DNA of 64,000 nucleotides from Bacteroidota bacterium (GCA_030550395.1 JAUQPL010000003.1:124001-188000); one strand, 5' to 3'; counted from the first letter of the stretch, positions 37,941-47,546 are shown. Numbers and translations: made by a program. Notes: generated by a model from the sequence alone, not told the origin.

Positions 37941-39044
37941 CTACCGGCGGTGTTTCCATTGGTACCGGTACTTCGGTAGGCTCTGCCAAAGGCGGCAGTA
38001 GTGGTCGTACCGCAATGAGTCTATGTTCCCCTGCTCCACGGCACTGCGGACGGCACACCCTGGCTCATGAATGTGACTGCAGGGTTGGTAGAGGCATTCT
38101 TTAGCCCATGGTTGGAAGTCGGGGAAGAAATCCTCCAACTCGTCGCGGGTGATGTTCCAGAAAAACAGTTCCCGAATGCCAGGGGTGTCGACGATGTAAC
38201 CCCCTTCCGGAAGACGAAACATCCGAGCCATTGTAGTCACGTGACGTCCTTGCCTTAACTTGGGACTGATGGGACCGACCCGCTGTAGCTCTCTACCCAA
38301 GAGAAGGTTGGCCAGGGTAGACTTCCCAACTCCGGATGGGCCGGAGAGAATGGAAATCTTTCCCTGAAGGACCGCCCGAAGGGAATCGATACCCTCGCCG
38401 GTAAGGGCGCTACAGAGGAGAAGCGGAACGTGCAGCACGTCGGTGTATACACGGAGCTCTTCCCGAATCTGTTGGGGGCAGCCAAGATCAATCTTGTTCA
38501 GGCAAATCAGCGCCTGTAACCCACCGAGCTCCGCAGCGATAAGGTACCGGTCAATCAGGAAGCGATCGTAGCGCGGCTCAGCGGCGGCTTGCAGAATAAC
38601 CAATTGGTCTGCGTTGCTGACAAGAACTTGTTCCTTTCCTTCTCCTCGTCGGTAGCGAGTAAGCTTTGTGTGCCGTCGGAGGATTTGCACAATGACACCC
38701 TGTGGATAGCCGCTGGGAGCCCGTTCTTTGGTCCGCACGAAGCTTACTAAGTCTCCCACAGCTACAACATGGGAGCTATCCGGTTCTTCGCTAACGACCG
38801 TGCCGGCAACGGTGCATTCCAACAGTTCTTCAGGATTCTCCTCCGGCTCTACAATCCAATGGCGCCCAGTTCCTTCCAATATGCGCCCCCGGTAGAGTTC
38901 TTGGTCAGCCAGAGGCTTTTGCTTCACAAACTTGATAGAGGGTAATACAGGCTTCGGCGCGTCGGTAGGCTCCTCATGCTCACCCCATAGTTCTTCGGGG
39001 GCGGGACGTCCCATTTCAGAAAGCGGGGAGGAAGCGCAAGACAT
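37941..39044 (-). CDS. rsgA: Ribosome small subunit-dependent GTPase A
   Basis: SGPSGVGKSTLANLLLG, circularly permuted GTPase motifs, C-terminal zinc-binding CLYQPCSHIHEPGCAV. Confidence 0.95.
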   Translation of the reverse strand: MSCASSPLSEMGRPAPEELWGEHEEPTDAPKPVLPSIKFVKQKPLADQELYRGRILEGTGRHWIVEPEENPEELLECTVAGTVVSEEPDSSHVVAVGDLVSFVRTKERAPSGYPQGVIVQILRRHTKLTRYRRGEGKEQVLVSNADQLVILQAAAEPRYDRFLIDRYLIAAELGGLQALICLNKIDLGCPQQIREELRVYTDVLHVPLLLCSALTGEGIDSLRAVLQGKISILSGPSGVGKSTLANLLLGRELQRVGPISPKLRQGRHVTTMARMFRLPEGGYIVDTPGIRELFFWNITRDELEDFFPDFQPWAKECLYQPCSHIHEPGCAVRSAVEQGNIDSLRYDHYCRLWQSLPKYRYQWKHRR

Positions 39045-39744
39045 CGTGCCACCGTATAGCAGTCAGGATGCGCATACCCAAGACTGCTCCAACCCCAATG
39101 AAAGCAACCCCCACGACTCGCCGCAATCGTTCCATAGCTTCTCCACTGAAGTAACGCCGGAAACGGTGAATCCCATGGGATACCAGCGCAAGCCAGCTAA
39201 AATTCCCCGCTCCAAAGCCGATAGCGAAAGCCGTAAGGCTGTACCACTGTCCTGCAGGGACGACACCGAACTCATGCACTGCTACAGCCAAGTATGCCAG
39301 TGAGGAAGGGAAAGTAGGATTTGCCAGATTGGTCAATGCCATTCCTATCCCTACGAAAAAGTGCCCTCGGCGCAGCAGGGGTTCCACAAATGGCAGAGAG
39401 GTGGTGGTAGCACTCCTGCGAGGTGTCAGGGAATCGTGACGTCGCAACTGGAGGACCCCATATCCGATGAGAATGCCAACGCAGCCGAACTGGATAAGCA
39501 CCGAGAGAAGTGGGTGCACATTGAGAAAGCTCATGAGCGTACTCAGAAAGCCAGTAGCCAGCAGCGCTACAAGACAGAGCATGGTGTCAACGAGAGCGGC
39601 TCCGAGTGCAACGAAAAAACCTGCCCGCTGTCCCTGAGCCAGGCTGCTACGAACTACACTGAGCGAAACCGGACCGATGGCAGGTAGAGCAAACAGAAAT
39701 CCAATGCCCGCTCCCATTAGACCGGCAACCACTGCTTCAACCAT
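39016..39744 (-). CDS. LysE-family amino acid exporter
   Basis: FLFALPAIGPVSLSVVRSSLAQGQRAGFFVALGAALVDTMLC; ALTNLANPTF. Confidence 0.82.
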   Translation of the reverse strand: MVEAVVAGLMGAGIGFLFALPAIGPVSLSVVRSSLAQGQRAGFFVALGAALVDTMLCLVALLATGFLSTLMSFLNVHPLLSVLIQFGCVGILIGYGVLQLRRHDSLTPRRSATTTSLPFVEPLLRRGHFFVGIGMALTNLANPTFPSSLAYLAVAVHEFGVVPAGQWYSLTAFAIGFGAGNFSWLALVSHGIHRFRRYFSGEAMERLRRVVGVAFIGVGAVLGMRILTAIRWHDVLRFLPAF

Positions 39745-39801
39745 GTTCTTTCATCTTGCCAGTGGCACAACCTCAGGTGCCACTTCCTCTCTGCTGCCGG
39801 C

Positions 39802-41490
39802 TTATCGATGGAGGAGGAGCGAGTATAACCGAACAGGAGCCAGTGTCATTAGGCGGCACAAATATACACCGTCAGCAACAGAAAAAGGCACAGGGACAGC
39901 AATTCTACCTTGGCTGTTCTCTATCTGCCATCGTCCAAGGCGGTGCCCAGTGAGGGTGAACAACTCTAAGAGCGCCGAGGGGGTAGAGGAAGGGAGGTGC
40001 ACCCAAAGCCATCGTCCGTCGGGAGAAAACCGCGCTATGGGACCGCTTGTCTCTGCAGGCGCAGCAATGTTCAGGATAGGTGATAGCTTGAGGACTGTAC
40101 CATCGGGGAATACCAATATCGGTTCCAGTGGGGGACCATTTTCGTTCGATGCAGGGTTGGCAAATCCCGTCAACACCAAGACGCCCGCTTTCCCGCCATG
40201 AGAAGCCAGGTTTAGCACATACGGTCGAGGTAGGTTGTACAAAGTGTCCAGTGTGGCAGGAAGGGTCTGATAAGGTATAGCGTCGGCATAGCGTATGGAA
40301 TCAGTGACGGGGACAGTGCTCGTGCGCAGGGAAATGGGACCGTAGTCAGTTATAGCATGAACCACGGCTAACCGGACTTGCGCTGGAGGAGCCGCGTCAG
40401 CAGCAGGAAAGGCAATGACGGTTAACTCGGTGGGACGTCCGTCAGGATTGGGAGTAAAGCGACCCGGGTCCAGGACTCCACAGACGACGGCGCAGAGTTT
40501 TGCTCCTGGGGGAAGTATTGCCGAAAAGCTCTTCAGAGTGTCCGCAATACTTTGGCTATTGCCCGGAGCGATCCCAACCTGGAGCGGAGTGCCAGCGGGA
40601 AGGGTGGTAAGTGGCGTTGCGCCCTGGAACCCGAAATCTTCCAGCATCTTTTCTCCGTTGACGTAAACGTCCACGATGGCAAGTTGTGGGTCTGGACTAG
40701 CGTGGATCAGCTGGACCAGTGCCGTTGGGCTTTGAGTGGTGTCTAAGCGCCGAAAGGAAACGACGCTTCCGTCTGTGAATACAGCTTGGAGTGCCAAGGC
40801 TGGACCATTCTGGTTCTGTGCTGGCTGAAGGAAGCCTGAGAGAACCAGGAGTCCCACGTCACTACCTTGGCTTCGCAGATCGCCCCAGAAACGGGCAACA
40901 AGGGTCCCGTCAGCTGTGATGAGCTCTACGGTCAAGGTATCGTAGGGGAGAGAACCCAGGAATGCAGAGCCAAAGCTGGTCAGCCCATAGAGAGGTTGAC
41001 CGTCAGCCCGCAGGATACGGACAGCCGGAGCGTCGGGAACAGCATGCACGAAGGTTAGTGGGATGTTTGCCGTGTCAACAACATCTACCGGTACCGGCTG
41101 AACGAGTATCTTTGCTCTAGTACTAATCCCATCGGGATTAGGGGCAAACTGTTGGGGATTTCCAACCCCTGTGAAGACAAGCATGTAGTTCTGGTCTGAA
41201 GCTGGAGTGAAGGGAGTTCGGACAACGAAGTCCTGTTCCCCTGAACGGGTAATGCCGATTTGGTATTGTGTGCCGGAGAGCACCTCGGTCCAGAAACTCA
41301 ATTCTCGGAAGGGAAGACCAAGTTGAATCCAATTGTCATCGTAGTAAACGTCCACGGAAGACAAGCTCGGATCAGGACTGGCGTGGAAGACAGCAAAGCT
41401 GGCAATCTGAGCCGACGTAGGAAGTGCGGATGTGCAGAGGAAGGAGAGCGTCAGCCAGTACTTGCAACACAGCATTCGTAAGTGTGTCAT
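39802..41490 (-). CDS. Secreted DUF4397-repeat protein with T9SS-type C-terminal domain
   Basis: Repeated HAxPDxxxVDVYxxG units (FHASPDPSLSSVDVYYD, VHAVPDAPAVRIL, IHASPDPQLAIVDVYVNG, VHAITDYGPISL) and C-terminal ALLELFTLTGHRLGRWQI...GVYLCRLM. Confidence 0.78.
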   Translation of the reverse strand: MTHLRMLCCKYWLTLSFLCTSALPTSAQIASFAVFHASPDPSLSSVDVYYDDNWIQLGLPFRELSFWTEVLSGTQYQIGITRSGEQDFVVRTPFTPASDQNYMLVFTGVGNPQQFAPNPDGISTRAKILVQPVPVDVVDTANIPLTFVHAVPDAPAVRILRADGQPLYGLTSFGSAFLGSLPYDTLTVELITADGTLVARFWGDLRSQGSDVGLLVLSGFLQPAQNQNGPALALQAVFTDGSVVSFRRLDTTQSPTALVQLIHASPDPQLAIVDVYVNGEKMLEDFGFQGATPLTTLPAGTPLQVGIAPGNSQSIADTLKSFSAILPPGAKLCAVVCGVLDPGRFTPNPDGRPTELTVIAFPAADAAPPAQVRLAVVHAITDYGPISLRTSTVPVTDSIRYADAIPYQTLPATLDTLYNLPRPYVLNLASHGGKAGVLVLTGFANPASNENGPPLEPILVFPDGTVLKLSPILNIAAPAETSGPIARFSPDGRWLWVHLPSSTPSALLELFTLTGHRLGRWQIENSQGRIAVPVPFSVADGVYLCRLMTLAPVRLYSLLLHR

Positions 41491-41595
41491 GGGGGAATGA
41501 GGCTGTTGTTCTACATGTGTTGGACACGCAAATTACAGCATACCGTCAGTCTACCCAGGCAGAACGGGCGTATAACCAGTGGTGGGGGTAAAGTG

Positions 41596-42243
41596 TTACG
41601 TTTCGGGGAGGTGAGAAGGCGGGGGTTGCGGGGGACGGAGAAGAAGTTCCTTGATGAGCTCTGGGCGGAGTGCCGATGGGTCGGTCTCGACTTGGTAACG
41701 GCGGAGAGCTTCGCCTGGATGGACGTTGTGCCGTTCTCCTGGTGGGACAGGTGCTGGAGCGGCAGGGGAAGGGGTTGGCACTTCCTCTTCGGGCTCTGGG
41801 GTTTTCTGCTGGAGGCGTAGTACGGCCAGGGCTTGTACCAACTCGCTTCCCAAGAGCTCTTGGAGCTTTTCCAGGATTAGTGCCCGGGTAAATGGTTTGC
41901 GAATAAAACCGGCAGCCCCTTCCTTGACGGCTAACCCCAGGTTCTCTGTGTCCGAGAGAGCTGTGATCATGATGACGGGGATGGAGCGTGTTGCCTTCAA
42001 ACGCTTGAGCAGCTTCAATGTCTGATGACCGCTCAGGTCGGGCATGAGAATGTCCAGGAAGATCACTGCCGGCTTACGCTCCAGAGCGACCGCAACGGCG
42101 TCATAGCCATTGCTTGCAACCAGTGCCTCGAAACCCATGCTCTCCAGGGTGCGCGACAGAATGCGCTGCATCCAGATGTCGTCATCCACAATGAGAACAG
42201 GGATGGGCTGGGGATGGGTTTCAATGCTCTCTTGGGCGGTCAT
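41596..42243 (-). CDS. Response regulator (receiver domain with Pro-rich C-terminal tail)
   Basis: VLIVDDDIWMQRILSRTLESMGFEALVASNGYDAV...FLDILMPDLSG...ITALSD...GFIRKPF. Confidence 0.9.
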   Translation of the reverse strand: MTAQESIETHPQPIPVLIVDDDIWMQRILSRTLESMGFEALVASNGYDAVAVALERKPAVIFLDILMPDLSGHQTLKLLKRLKATRSIPVIMITALSDTENLGLAVKEGAAGFIRKPFTRALILEKLQELLGSELVQALAVLRLQQKTPEPEEEVPTPSPAAPAPVPPGERHNVHPGEALRRYQVETDPSALRPELIKELLLRPPQPPPSHLPET

Positions 42244-42535
42244 CGATAGCCATGCTCGATTCTTCTACTAGTGGCACTGAAGGAAGCTCTGTTGATGGAG
42301 CCACAGTGTAGAGCCGGACGGAGCGCAATGCGGTAACCAGGGGCAGTGCTTGCGCTGTCGTTGCTTGCCGGTTCAGCTCCTCGATGCGACGATAGAGCTC
42401 CCGACGGTAGATACCGATCCCCCGCGGGGCTTCAATTCCCAGCCGCACTATACCTCGTTCAACGGAAAGTACTCGGATCGTCACAATGCCGTCAATGGCG
42501 ATTTCTTCTCCAACTTTGCGCGAAAGTACTAACAT
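42221..42535 (-). CDS. csrA: Carbon storage regulator CsrA with C-terminal extension
   Basis: MLVLSRKVGEEIAIDGIVTIRVLSVERGIVRLGIEAPRGIGIYRRELYRRI; about 50 aa extra C-terminus. Confidence 0.93.
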   Translation of the reverse strand: MLVLSRKVGEEIAIDGIVTIRVLSVERGIVRLGIEAPRGIGIYRRELYRRIEELNRQATTAQALPLVTALRSVRLYTVAPSTELPSVPLVEESSMAIDDRPREH

Positions 42536-43008
42536 GGTGAGCTTCCCACACCCTGTGGAACGGAACCCAGTGGATGCGTTGCCGAGTATCGGTCTCCTGG
42601 AAGGATGAGTTGTTGCCCTTGGCGCCTTCGGACGTCCAAGAGGATAGGGGCTTTCAGGTTCACCACAATGTGAGAGGAGCCCGTAAAGGTAGTAACCACG
42701 ACTAAGGGGACAAACGTGTGAGGATCAGAGTATTCAGCGGGCAGTTCGTATTCTGGAACAACGTGCCAGGGAAGCAGGACAGGAAACCCAATGGTGGGTT
42801 CCTCTACAGCAATGAGCCATCGTAGGGGTTCCAGACGGGTAGAGGTAACGAGGACGAACTCTTTGAGATTTTCAAAGCCAATGAGTCCGTTGGGAAAGGT
42901 GAAGATGTGCTTAGGACGGACACGGACAACTCCCAAGCCAGGAATGCAAAGTATACGAGCGCGTTGAGATGAAGAAGATGTCATGGTGTCTGCGAGGGCT
43001 GTTTCCAC
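42529..43008 (-). CDS. fliW: Flagellar assembly factor FliW
   Basis: IFTFPNGLIGFENLKEFVLV...VNLKAPILLDVRRRQGQQLIL; adjacent to csrA. Confidence 0.92.
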   Translation of the reverse strand: METALADTMTSSSSQRARILCIPGLGVVRVRPKHIFTFPNGLIGFENLKEFVLVTSTRLEPLRWLIAVEEPTIGFPVLLPWHVVPEYELPAEYSDPHTFVPLVVVTTFTGSSHIVVNLKAPILLDVRRRQGQQLILPGDRYSATHPLGSVPQGVGSSPC

Positions 43009-43802
43009 TTGGGTTGGGGAAGAAGAACTGGCTGTCCAGGTTTCCAGTATCCATAGTCAGTACGCAAGGAGTTGCGGAACTCCGTGAGAACAACCTCCAC
43101 ACGGCGATTCCGAGCACGTCCCTCGGGGGTACTGTTGGGGGCTATGGGACGCTGTGGGCCAAAGCCGCGAATGGCTACCTGGGGTTCTGGTACCCCGTGC
43201 TGAATCAGGTAGTATGCGACAGCTAGTGCCCGTGCGGTGGAAAGATGCCAGTTGGATTCATAACGAAGAGTGCGAATCGGGATGCTATCCGTATGGCCGT
43301 CAACGTTGATAAGGTAGGGAACATTCCGCAGGAGAGCAGACAGAGTATCCAGGAAGGGGAGGGCTTGGGGCTGGAGATCGGCTTTACCCGTTTCAAAGAG
43401 CAATGCGTCCGAGACTCGGATGACGGCTCCCTCAGCTGTTCGCTCTACTGTGAGCCTCCCAGCAACGATATACGGCATGAAAAGACGCTCTGTTTCCTGG
43501 AGCCATTCATCTATATTCCGCTGGGGGACCCGGGGCAGAATAGGCTGAGGAATACCCACTTCCCCGCTCAACAACTGGGTTCCCTGCTGCTCCAGCGGGG
43601 CAACGGAGGCCCCGGGGTTGAAATGCCGTACTAGCGCTTGGGCAACCTCACGGTATTTGCCCAAGTCCACCTGTGAGGCGGCGTAGAGAATGACAAAGAG
43701 TCCCAGCAATAGCGTAATGAGGTCGGCATACGTAATAATGTAGCGCTCCGTACTGGGGTGCTGCTCGTCCGATGTAGGAAGCTGTCGTGCCATGGCATTC
43801 AA
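42981..43802 (-). CDS. motB: MotB/OmpA-family flagellar motor protein
   Basis: YIITYADLITLLLGLFVILYAAS stator helix and OmpA domain (VDGHTDSIPIRTLRYESNWHLSTARALAVAYYL). Confidence 0.85.
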   Translation of the reverse strand: MNAMARQLPTSDEQHPSTERYIITYADLITLLLGLFVILYAASQVDLGKYREVAQALVRHFNPGASVAPLEQQGTQLLSGEVGIPQPILPRVPQRNIDEWLQETERLFMPYIVAGRLTVERTAEGAVIRVSDALLFETGKADLQPQALPFLDTLSALLRNVPYLINVDGHTDSIPIRTLRYESNWHLSTARALAVAYYLIQHGVPEPQVAIRGFGPQRPIAPNSTPEGRARNRRVEVVLTEFRNSLRTDYGYWKPGQPVLLPQPKWKQPSQTP

Positions 43803-43853
43803 CTATATCGGCACTTCAGGCGCAAAGTCAAGTCGCGGCAGCACCCTGTTGCT

Positions 43854-46800
43854 TCAGGGTAGGCGGATGAAGGGATGGGCTTCAACGATGCTCCCACCGA
43901 TGCGGAGCAGGCACCAGTAAGTTCCCGACGTCAGCGATGACAGAGGAATGGACCAACTCCGTCCACATAAGCTGGAGGCATCCCCCTCAGCAAGTACAGC
44001 CCAGAGCCGTCCGAAGGAGTCATGCAACTCAAGGCGTATGGACTGCGGGTGAAGCGGTACCGAGCACCGGAGCCATACCTGGAGCTGTTCTCGTGCAGGC
44101 TGGGGAGTGATGGCCAACTGGTGTTGTGCGGATGGAGGAGGTGTAGATGAAGGAACAGAGACCACGGGATGGAAGCCAAGGATCTTGTATACGTTGCCGC
44201 TGAAATCCGTTATCCAGAATCCCCCATCGCCTGGGTCGTACTCCACTCCTCGAGCATTTATCAGCCCGCCCCGCGGGGAAGTCAATATCAAGCTATCCTC
44301 AACCATTGCTGAGGAGGGAAGTGAAAGCTGGAGAAGGTATGTTGCTGTCAGCGAATTGCCAGAGAAGTCGGTGACGATGTGGTAGAGCTTGTCGTTACGC
44401 TCATTAGCAGTCAACCCCCGAGGACCCAAGGGGAGGCGGAAAGGATGGCCGTATGTTGCTTCAACGCTACCTGTAGCAGGATCGACGATGTACAATTGCT
44501 GCTGTCCATCGCGTTCAGCTACGATGAGCTTTCCACGGTAGAAGGCAAGTCCCGTTGGGTAGCGGGCAGGGCTGGGGTAGGAGTTGAGAAGCCGACCGGT
44601 GGTGTCCATGGCAAGGATAATGCCGGGGCTGTTTGAAGCCGTTCCATTGAGCTTGTGAATGTAGAGGAGTCCCCGCTCCCGGTCCATCGTCAGGTCAGTG
44701 TAGAGACTATCTCCGCCCGGAATGCGTAGCTCCTTTTCCACCTGCAGCGTGGATGCGTTCAGCTTGTAGAGGCGCGGTGTGTAAAAGCTCGTCGTCCATA
44801 ACCCACCCCGTCCATCCGATACGATGCCATAGGGCACGTGGACAACGCTGCTCTGCTGCGTGACCATTCCGCGTTCTGGAGGTAGGAGGGTAAAGGTTGA
44901 GGTTACCCGGACCTGGGTCGGGTCAGTCTGCGAACGGACGCGTATCCGCGCCCAGAGAGTGGGTCGGTTCGGGGTCCTCCACCGCAACACGGTGGAGGAG
45001 ACATTCTCCGCAACCAACTCCCAGTTCTGTCCATCGTCGGCGGAGAATTCCACCTGCACTGGGGGGGTAAATCCGTACCAGGCAATAAGCACGGGAGAGC
45101 CAACCACAAAGACTTCGCCTCCAGTCGGGGCGGTGATTGCTGGCTCGGTGATTGTCTCCTCCGGTAGGGGCACCTCCCACATGGAGCGTCCATGAGTAGC
45201 AGCTCGAAGTAGGCGACGCCTTGCGTGAATAGCTATGTCCACAATCGGTGCTCGGGGAAGCCCAACACCGTAAGGGAACCAGGTTGCTCCACCGTCCAGG
45301 GAAGCGAATACCCCGATATCCGTCCCGACGAAGAGGTGCTGTTCGTTTTGTGGATCTATAGCGATGGCGTTGACGGGGATGTCCGGTAGGCCGATGCTGA
45401 TATCATGCCAGCTCTGTCCGCCATCGGTTGTGCGCCAGACGTGGCCCACTCCGAAGCCAGAGAGGGTCACGTAGGCTATATCTGGGTTCTGTTCGGAGCA
45501 AGCGAAGTCGGTGACGAAGCGGCTGGGAACGCCGTTTTTGCCGACGTCTTGCCACGTCTGTCCTCCATCACTGGTACGCCAAATTTCGCCGCGGGCATTC
45601 CCGATGTAGATGACATTGGGGTCTGCTGGCGAGACGCCGATGGCGGTGATGGAAGCGCTCATCCGTGGGGAAATGGGGGTCCAAGAGTCCCCGCCGTTGT
45701 ACGTTGCATACAGGCGTTGACGCCCGTGGTAGAGTGTTTGGGAGTTCGTCGGGTCTATGACGAGCGGAGCAGACCAATAGCCGGGATCGTTGGGGTCTAT
45801 ACCGCTGGTGATGCGTCGGAAAAGGCCTGTTGCGAGGTTGTATTGCCAAAGATCGCCGTTGGGGAACTCACCATAGATGACGTCAGGGTTGTCGTGGTCT
45901 ACGGCGACGAAGAAACCATCACCACCGGCAACCATGCCCCAGTTGTTGTTGCGGTTGCCCAGGGTGCCATTGTCTTGAGTGCCGCCGTAGTTGACGTTGT
46001 CTTTGCTTTGGTCAATCGCCATCGCATAGAACTGTGTCACTGCCAACCCATTGTTGATAGGGCTCCACGTGGCCCCAGCGTCCGTACTGCGGTACATTCC
46101 CCCATCATTGCCGGCATAGACCACATTGGGGTTCCGTGGGTTAAAGGCGGCGGCGTGTTGGTCCACATGGACATTCCCCCCGGTATAGCCGTTGGTGACA
46201 TTTATCCAGGTCGTGCCACCGTCAGTGGTGCGGTATATATCAATGCCGCCAGCCAAGACCAGGTTGGGGTTTGTTGGATGGATTACAACGTAGGCGTTGT
46301 ACCATCCCTGTCCATTGAAAAAGCTGCTTTGTCCTTGGTAGACCAGCGACCAGCTTTGTCCGCGGTTGGAAGACTTGTAGATGGCGCCAATTCCTCCACT
46401 GCCGCCTTGTTCAATGAGGGCATAGAGGATGTCGGCCGCCGAGGGGGCTTGCTGGACGCAAACTCGTCCTAAGCTGGTTGGAAGCCCGTTGCTCCGGAAC
46501 TGCCACGTCTGTCCCCCGTCGGTGGAGTGGTAAACCCCGCGTCCTTGGACGCCAATGAAAAATTCTGCGGTGTCCCGTGGATTCAGGCTCACGTCGGTGA
46601 CAACTCCAATGAAGGTCCGCTGCCATGTCCGACCGCCGTCGGTAGAACGCCAGAAGCCTGGAAAATTCTTCGTAGCTCCCGCGACGACGAGGTTGGAGTT
46701 GAGGGGATGGACTTCAATTTTTGAAAATGCCCCGACGTGCGTCAGCCCGATGGGGGTCCAGGATTGTCCCGCGTCAGTGGACTTGAAAATGCCGGCACCG

Positions 46801-47297
46801 AGGTAGGAGTCAATATTATTGCTCATCTCCCCCGTGGCAGCGTAGAGGATATCGGGGTTGTTGGGGTCTATTGCCAGGGCGCCAAAGGAGAGGGAGTTTC
46901 CGTCGTCAAACAGGGGGGTCCAGGATTGTCCGCCGTCGGTGGTGCGCCAGATGCCGCCAGCGGCTGCCCCAATATAGACCCAGCCGTCTTTGGTCGGGTG
47001 GTGGACAACCGTGCGGACGCGCCCGCCAATGGTAAAGGGGCCGATTGGTTGCCAGCGTGGCTGGAGTGCCTGCAGCGAGGCTTTGCCGGTGGCGCGCTCG
47101 ATAGAGCGCAGCTGCTCTAGTGCCCGGAGCCGAGCTCCCTCGGGAATCCGCTCGAACGGATATGCCCGTGCCCATCGGAATGCTTCCTCCCGTTGGCGGG
47201 GGTCCTCCTTGCCTATAGTGCGGAGATGGTCTTCCACCGCCTGTCCGTAAGCGGTAATGGCTACAAGGAGAAACGTCACCCAACGTCCCTTTTGCAT
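43854..47297 (-). CDS. Secreted Asp-box (BNR)/beta-propeller repeat protein with T9SS-type C-terminal domain
   Basis: Signal peptide MQKGRWVTFLLVAITAYGQA; about 11 S/T-x-D-x-G-x-x-W repeats; C-terminal LAITPQPAREQLQVWL...SGTYWCLLRIG. Confidence 0.88.
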   Translation of the reverse strand: MQKGRWVTFLLVAITAYGQAVEDHLRTIGKEDPRQREEAFRWARAYPFERIPEGARLRALEQLRSIERATGKASLQALQPRWQPIGPFTIGGRVRTVVHHPTKDGWVYIGAAAGGIWRTTDGGQSWTPLFDDGNSLSFGALAIDPNNPDILYAATGEMSNNIDSYLGAGIFKSTDAGQSWTPIGLTHVGAFSKIEVHPLNSNLVVAGATKNFPGFWRSTDGGRTWQRTFIGVVTDVSLNPRDTAEFFIGVQGRGVYHSTDGGQTWQFRSNGLPTSLGRVCVQQAPSAADILYALIEQGGSGGIGAIYKSSNRGQSWSLVYQGQSSFFNGQGWYNAYVVIHPTNPNLVLAGGIDIYRTTDGGTTWINVTNGYTGGNVHVDQHAAAFNPRNPNVVYAGNDGGMYRSTDAGATWSPINNGLAVTQFYAMAIDQSKDNVNYGGTQDNGTLGNRNNNWGMVAGGDGFFVAVDHDNPDVIYGEFPNGDLWQYNLATGLFRRITSGIDPNDPGYWSAPLVIDPTNSQTLYHGRQRLYATYNGGDSWTPISPRMSASITAIGVSPADPNVIYIGNARGEIWRTSDGGQTWQDVGKNGVPSRFVTDFACSEQNPDIAYVTLSGFGVGHVWRTTDGGQSWHDISIGLPDIPVNAIAIDPQNEQHLFVGTDIGVFASLDGGATWFPYGVGLPRAPIVDIAIHARRRLLRAATHGRSMWEVPLPEETITEPAITAPTGGEVFVVGSPVLIAWYGFTPPVQVEFSADDGQNWELVAENVSSTVLRWRTPNRPTLWARIRVRSQTDPTQVRVTSTFTLLPPERGMVTQQSSVVHVPYGIVSDGRGGLWTTSFYTPRLYKLNASTLQVEKELRIPGGDSLYTDLTMDRERGLLYIHKLNGTASNSPGIILAMDTTGRLLNSYPSPARYPTGLAFYRGKLIVAERDGQQQLYIVDPATGSVEATYGHPFRLPLGPRGLTANERNDKLYHIVTDFSGNSLTATYLLQLSLPSSAMVEDSLILTSPRGGLINARGVEYDPGDGGFWITDFSGNVYKILGFHPVVSVPSSTPPPSAQHQLAITPQPAREQLQVWLRCSVPLHPQSIRLELHDSFGRLWAVLAEGDASSLCGRSWSIPLSSLTSGTYWCLLRIGGSIVEAHPFIRLP

Positions 47298-47363
47298 GTC
47301 CCAAACTCCTTGTTGGTTTGTTCTGTCTGCCTCCAAATTACAGGATTGGGGGGAATGCGGCAC

Positions 47364-47540
47364 TTACAGGCGAATGAGGCGTTCGTAGATGAGCTTTACA
47401 GCGGCATAAAGCAGAGCGGTAAACAGCAGGACTCCCACCCACCAGCCGTATTCCTGCCCAATGACGACGATGCTGATGGAGAGCAGGAAGACGACAACAG
47501 TTGTCGTAATGAAGACCACCAGTGTCCGCACGAATTGCAT
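47364..47540 (-). CDS. Small membrane protein (58 aa), not in the supplied ORF track
   Basis: MQFVRTLVVFITTTVVVFLLSISIVVIGQEYGWWVGVLLFTALLYAAVKLIYERLIRL*; two TM helices; starts 6 nt after the hflX stop. Confidence 0.65.
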   Translation of the reverse strand: MQFVRTLVVFITTTVVVFLLSISIVVIGQEYGWWVGVLLFTALLYAAVKLIYERLIRL

Positions 47541-47546
47541 GGTGTC

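Noticed and set aside
45405-46472. 355-aa plus-strand ORF antisense to the Asp-box gene
   Set aside because: Composition is low-complexity G/V/D rich and mirrors the DNA repeats of the sense gene; no start context or homology; the sense frame is clearly coding.
45400-46960. Recurring DNA segments such as tgtccgccatcggt that look repeat- or CRISPR-like
   Set aside because: They are the codons of Asp-box (TTDGGQSW) protein repeats in frame, with irregular spacing and no spacers.
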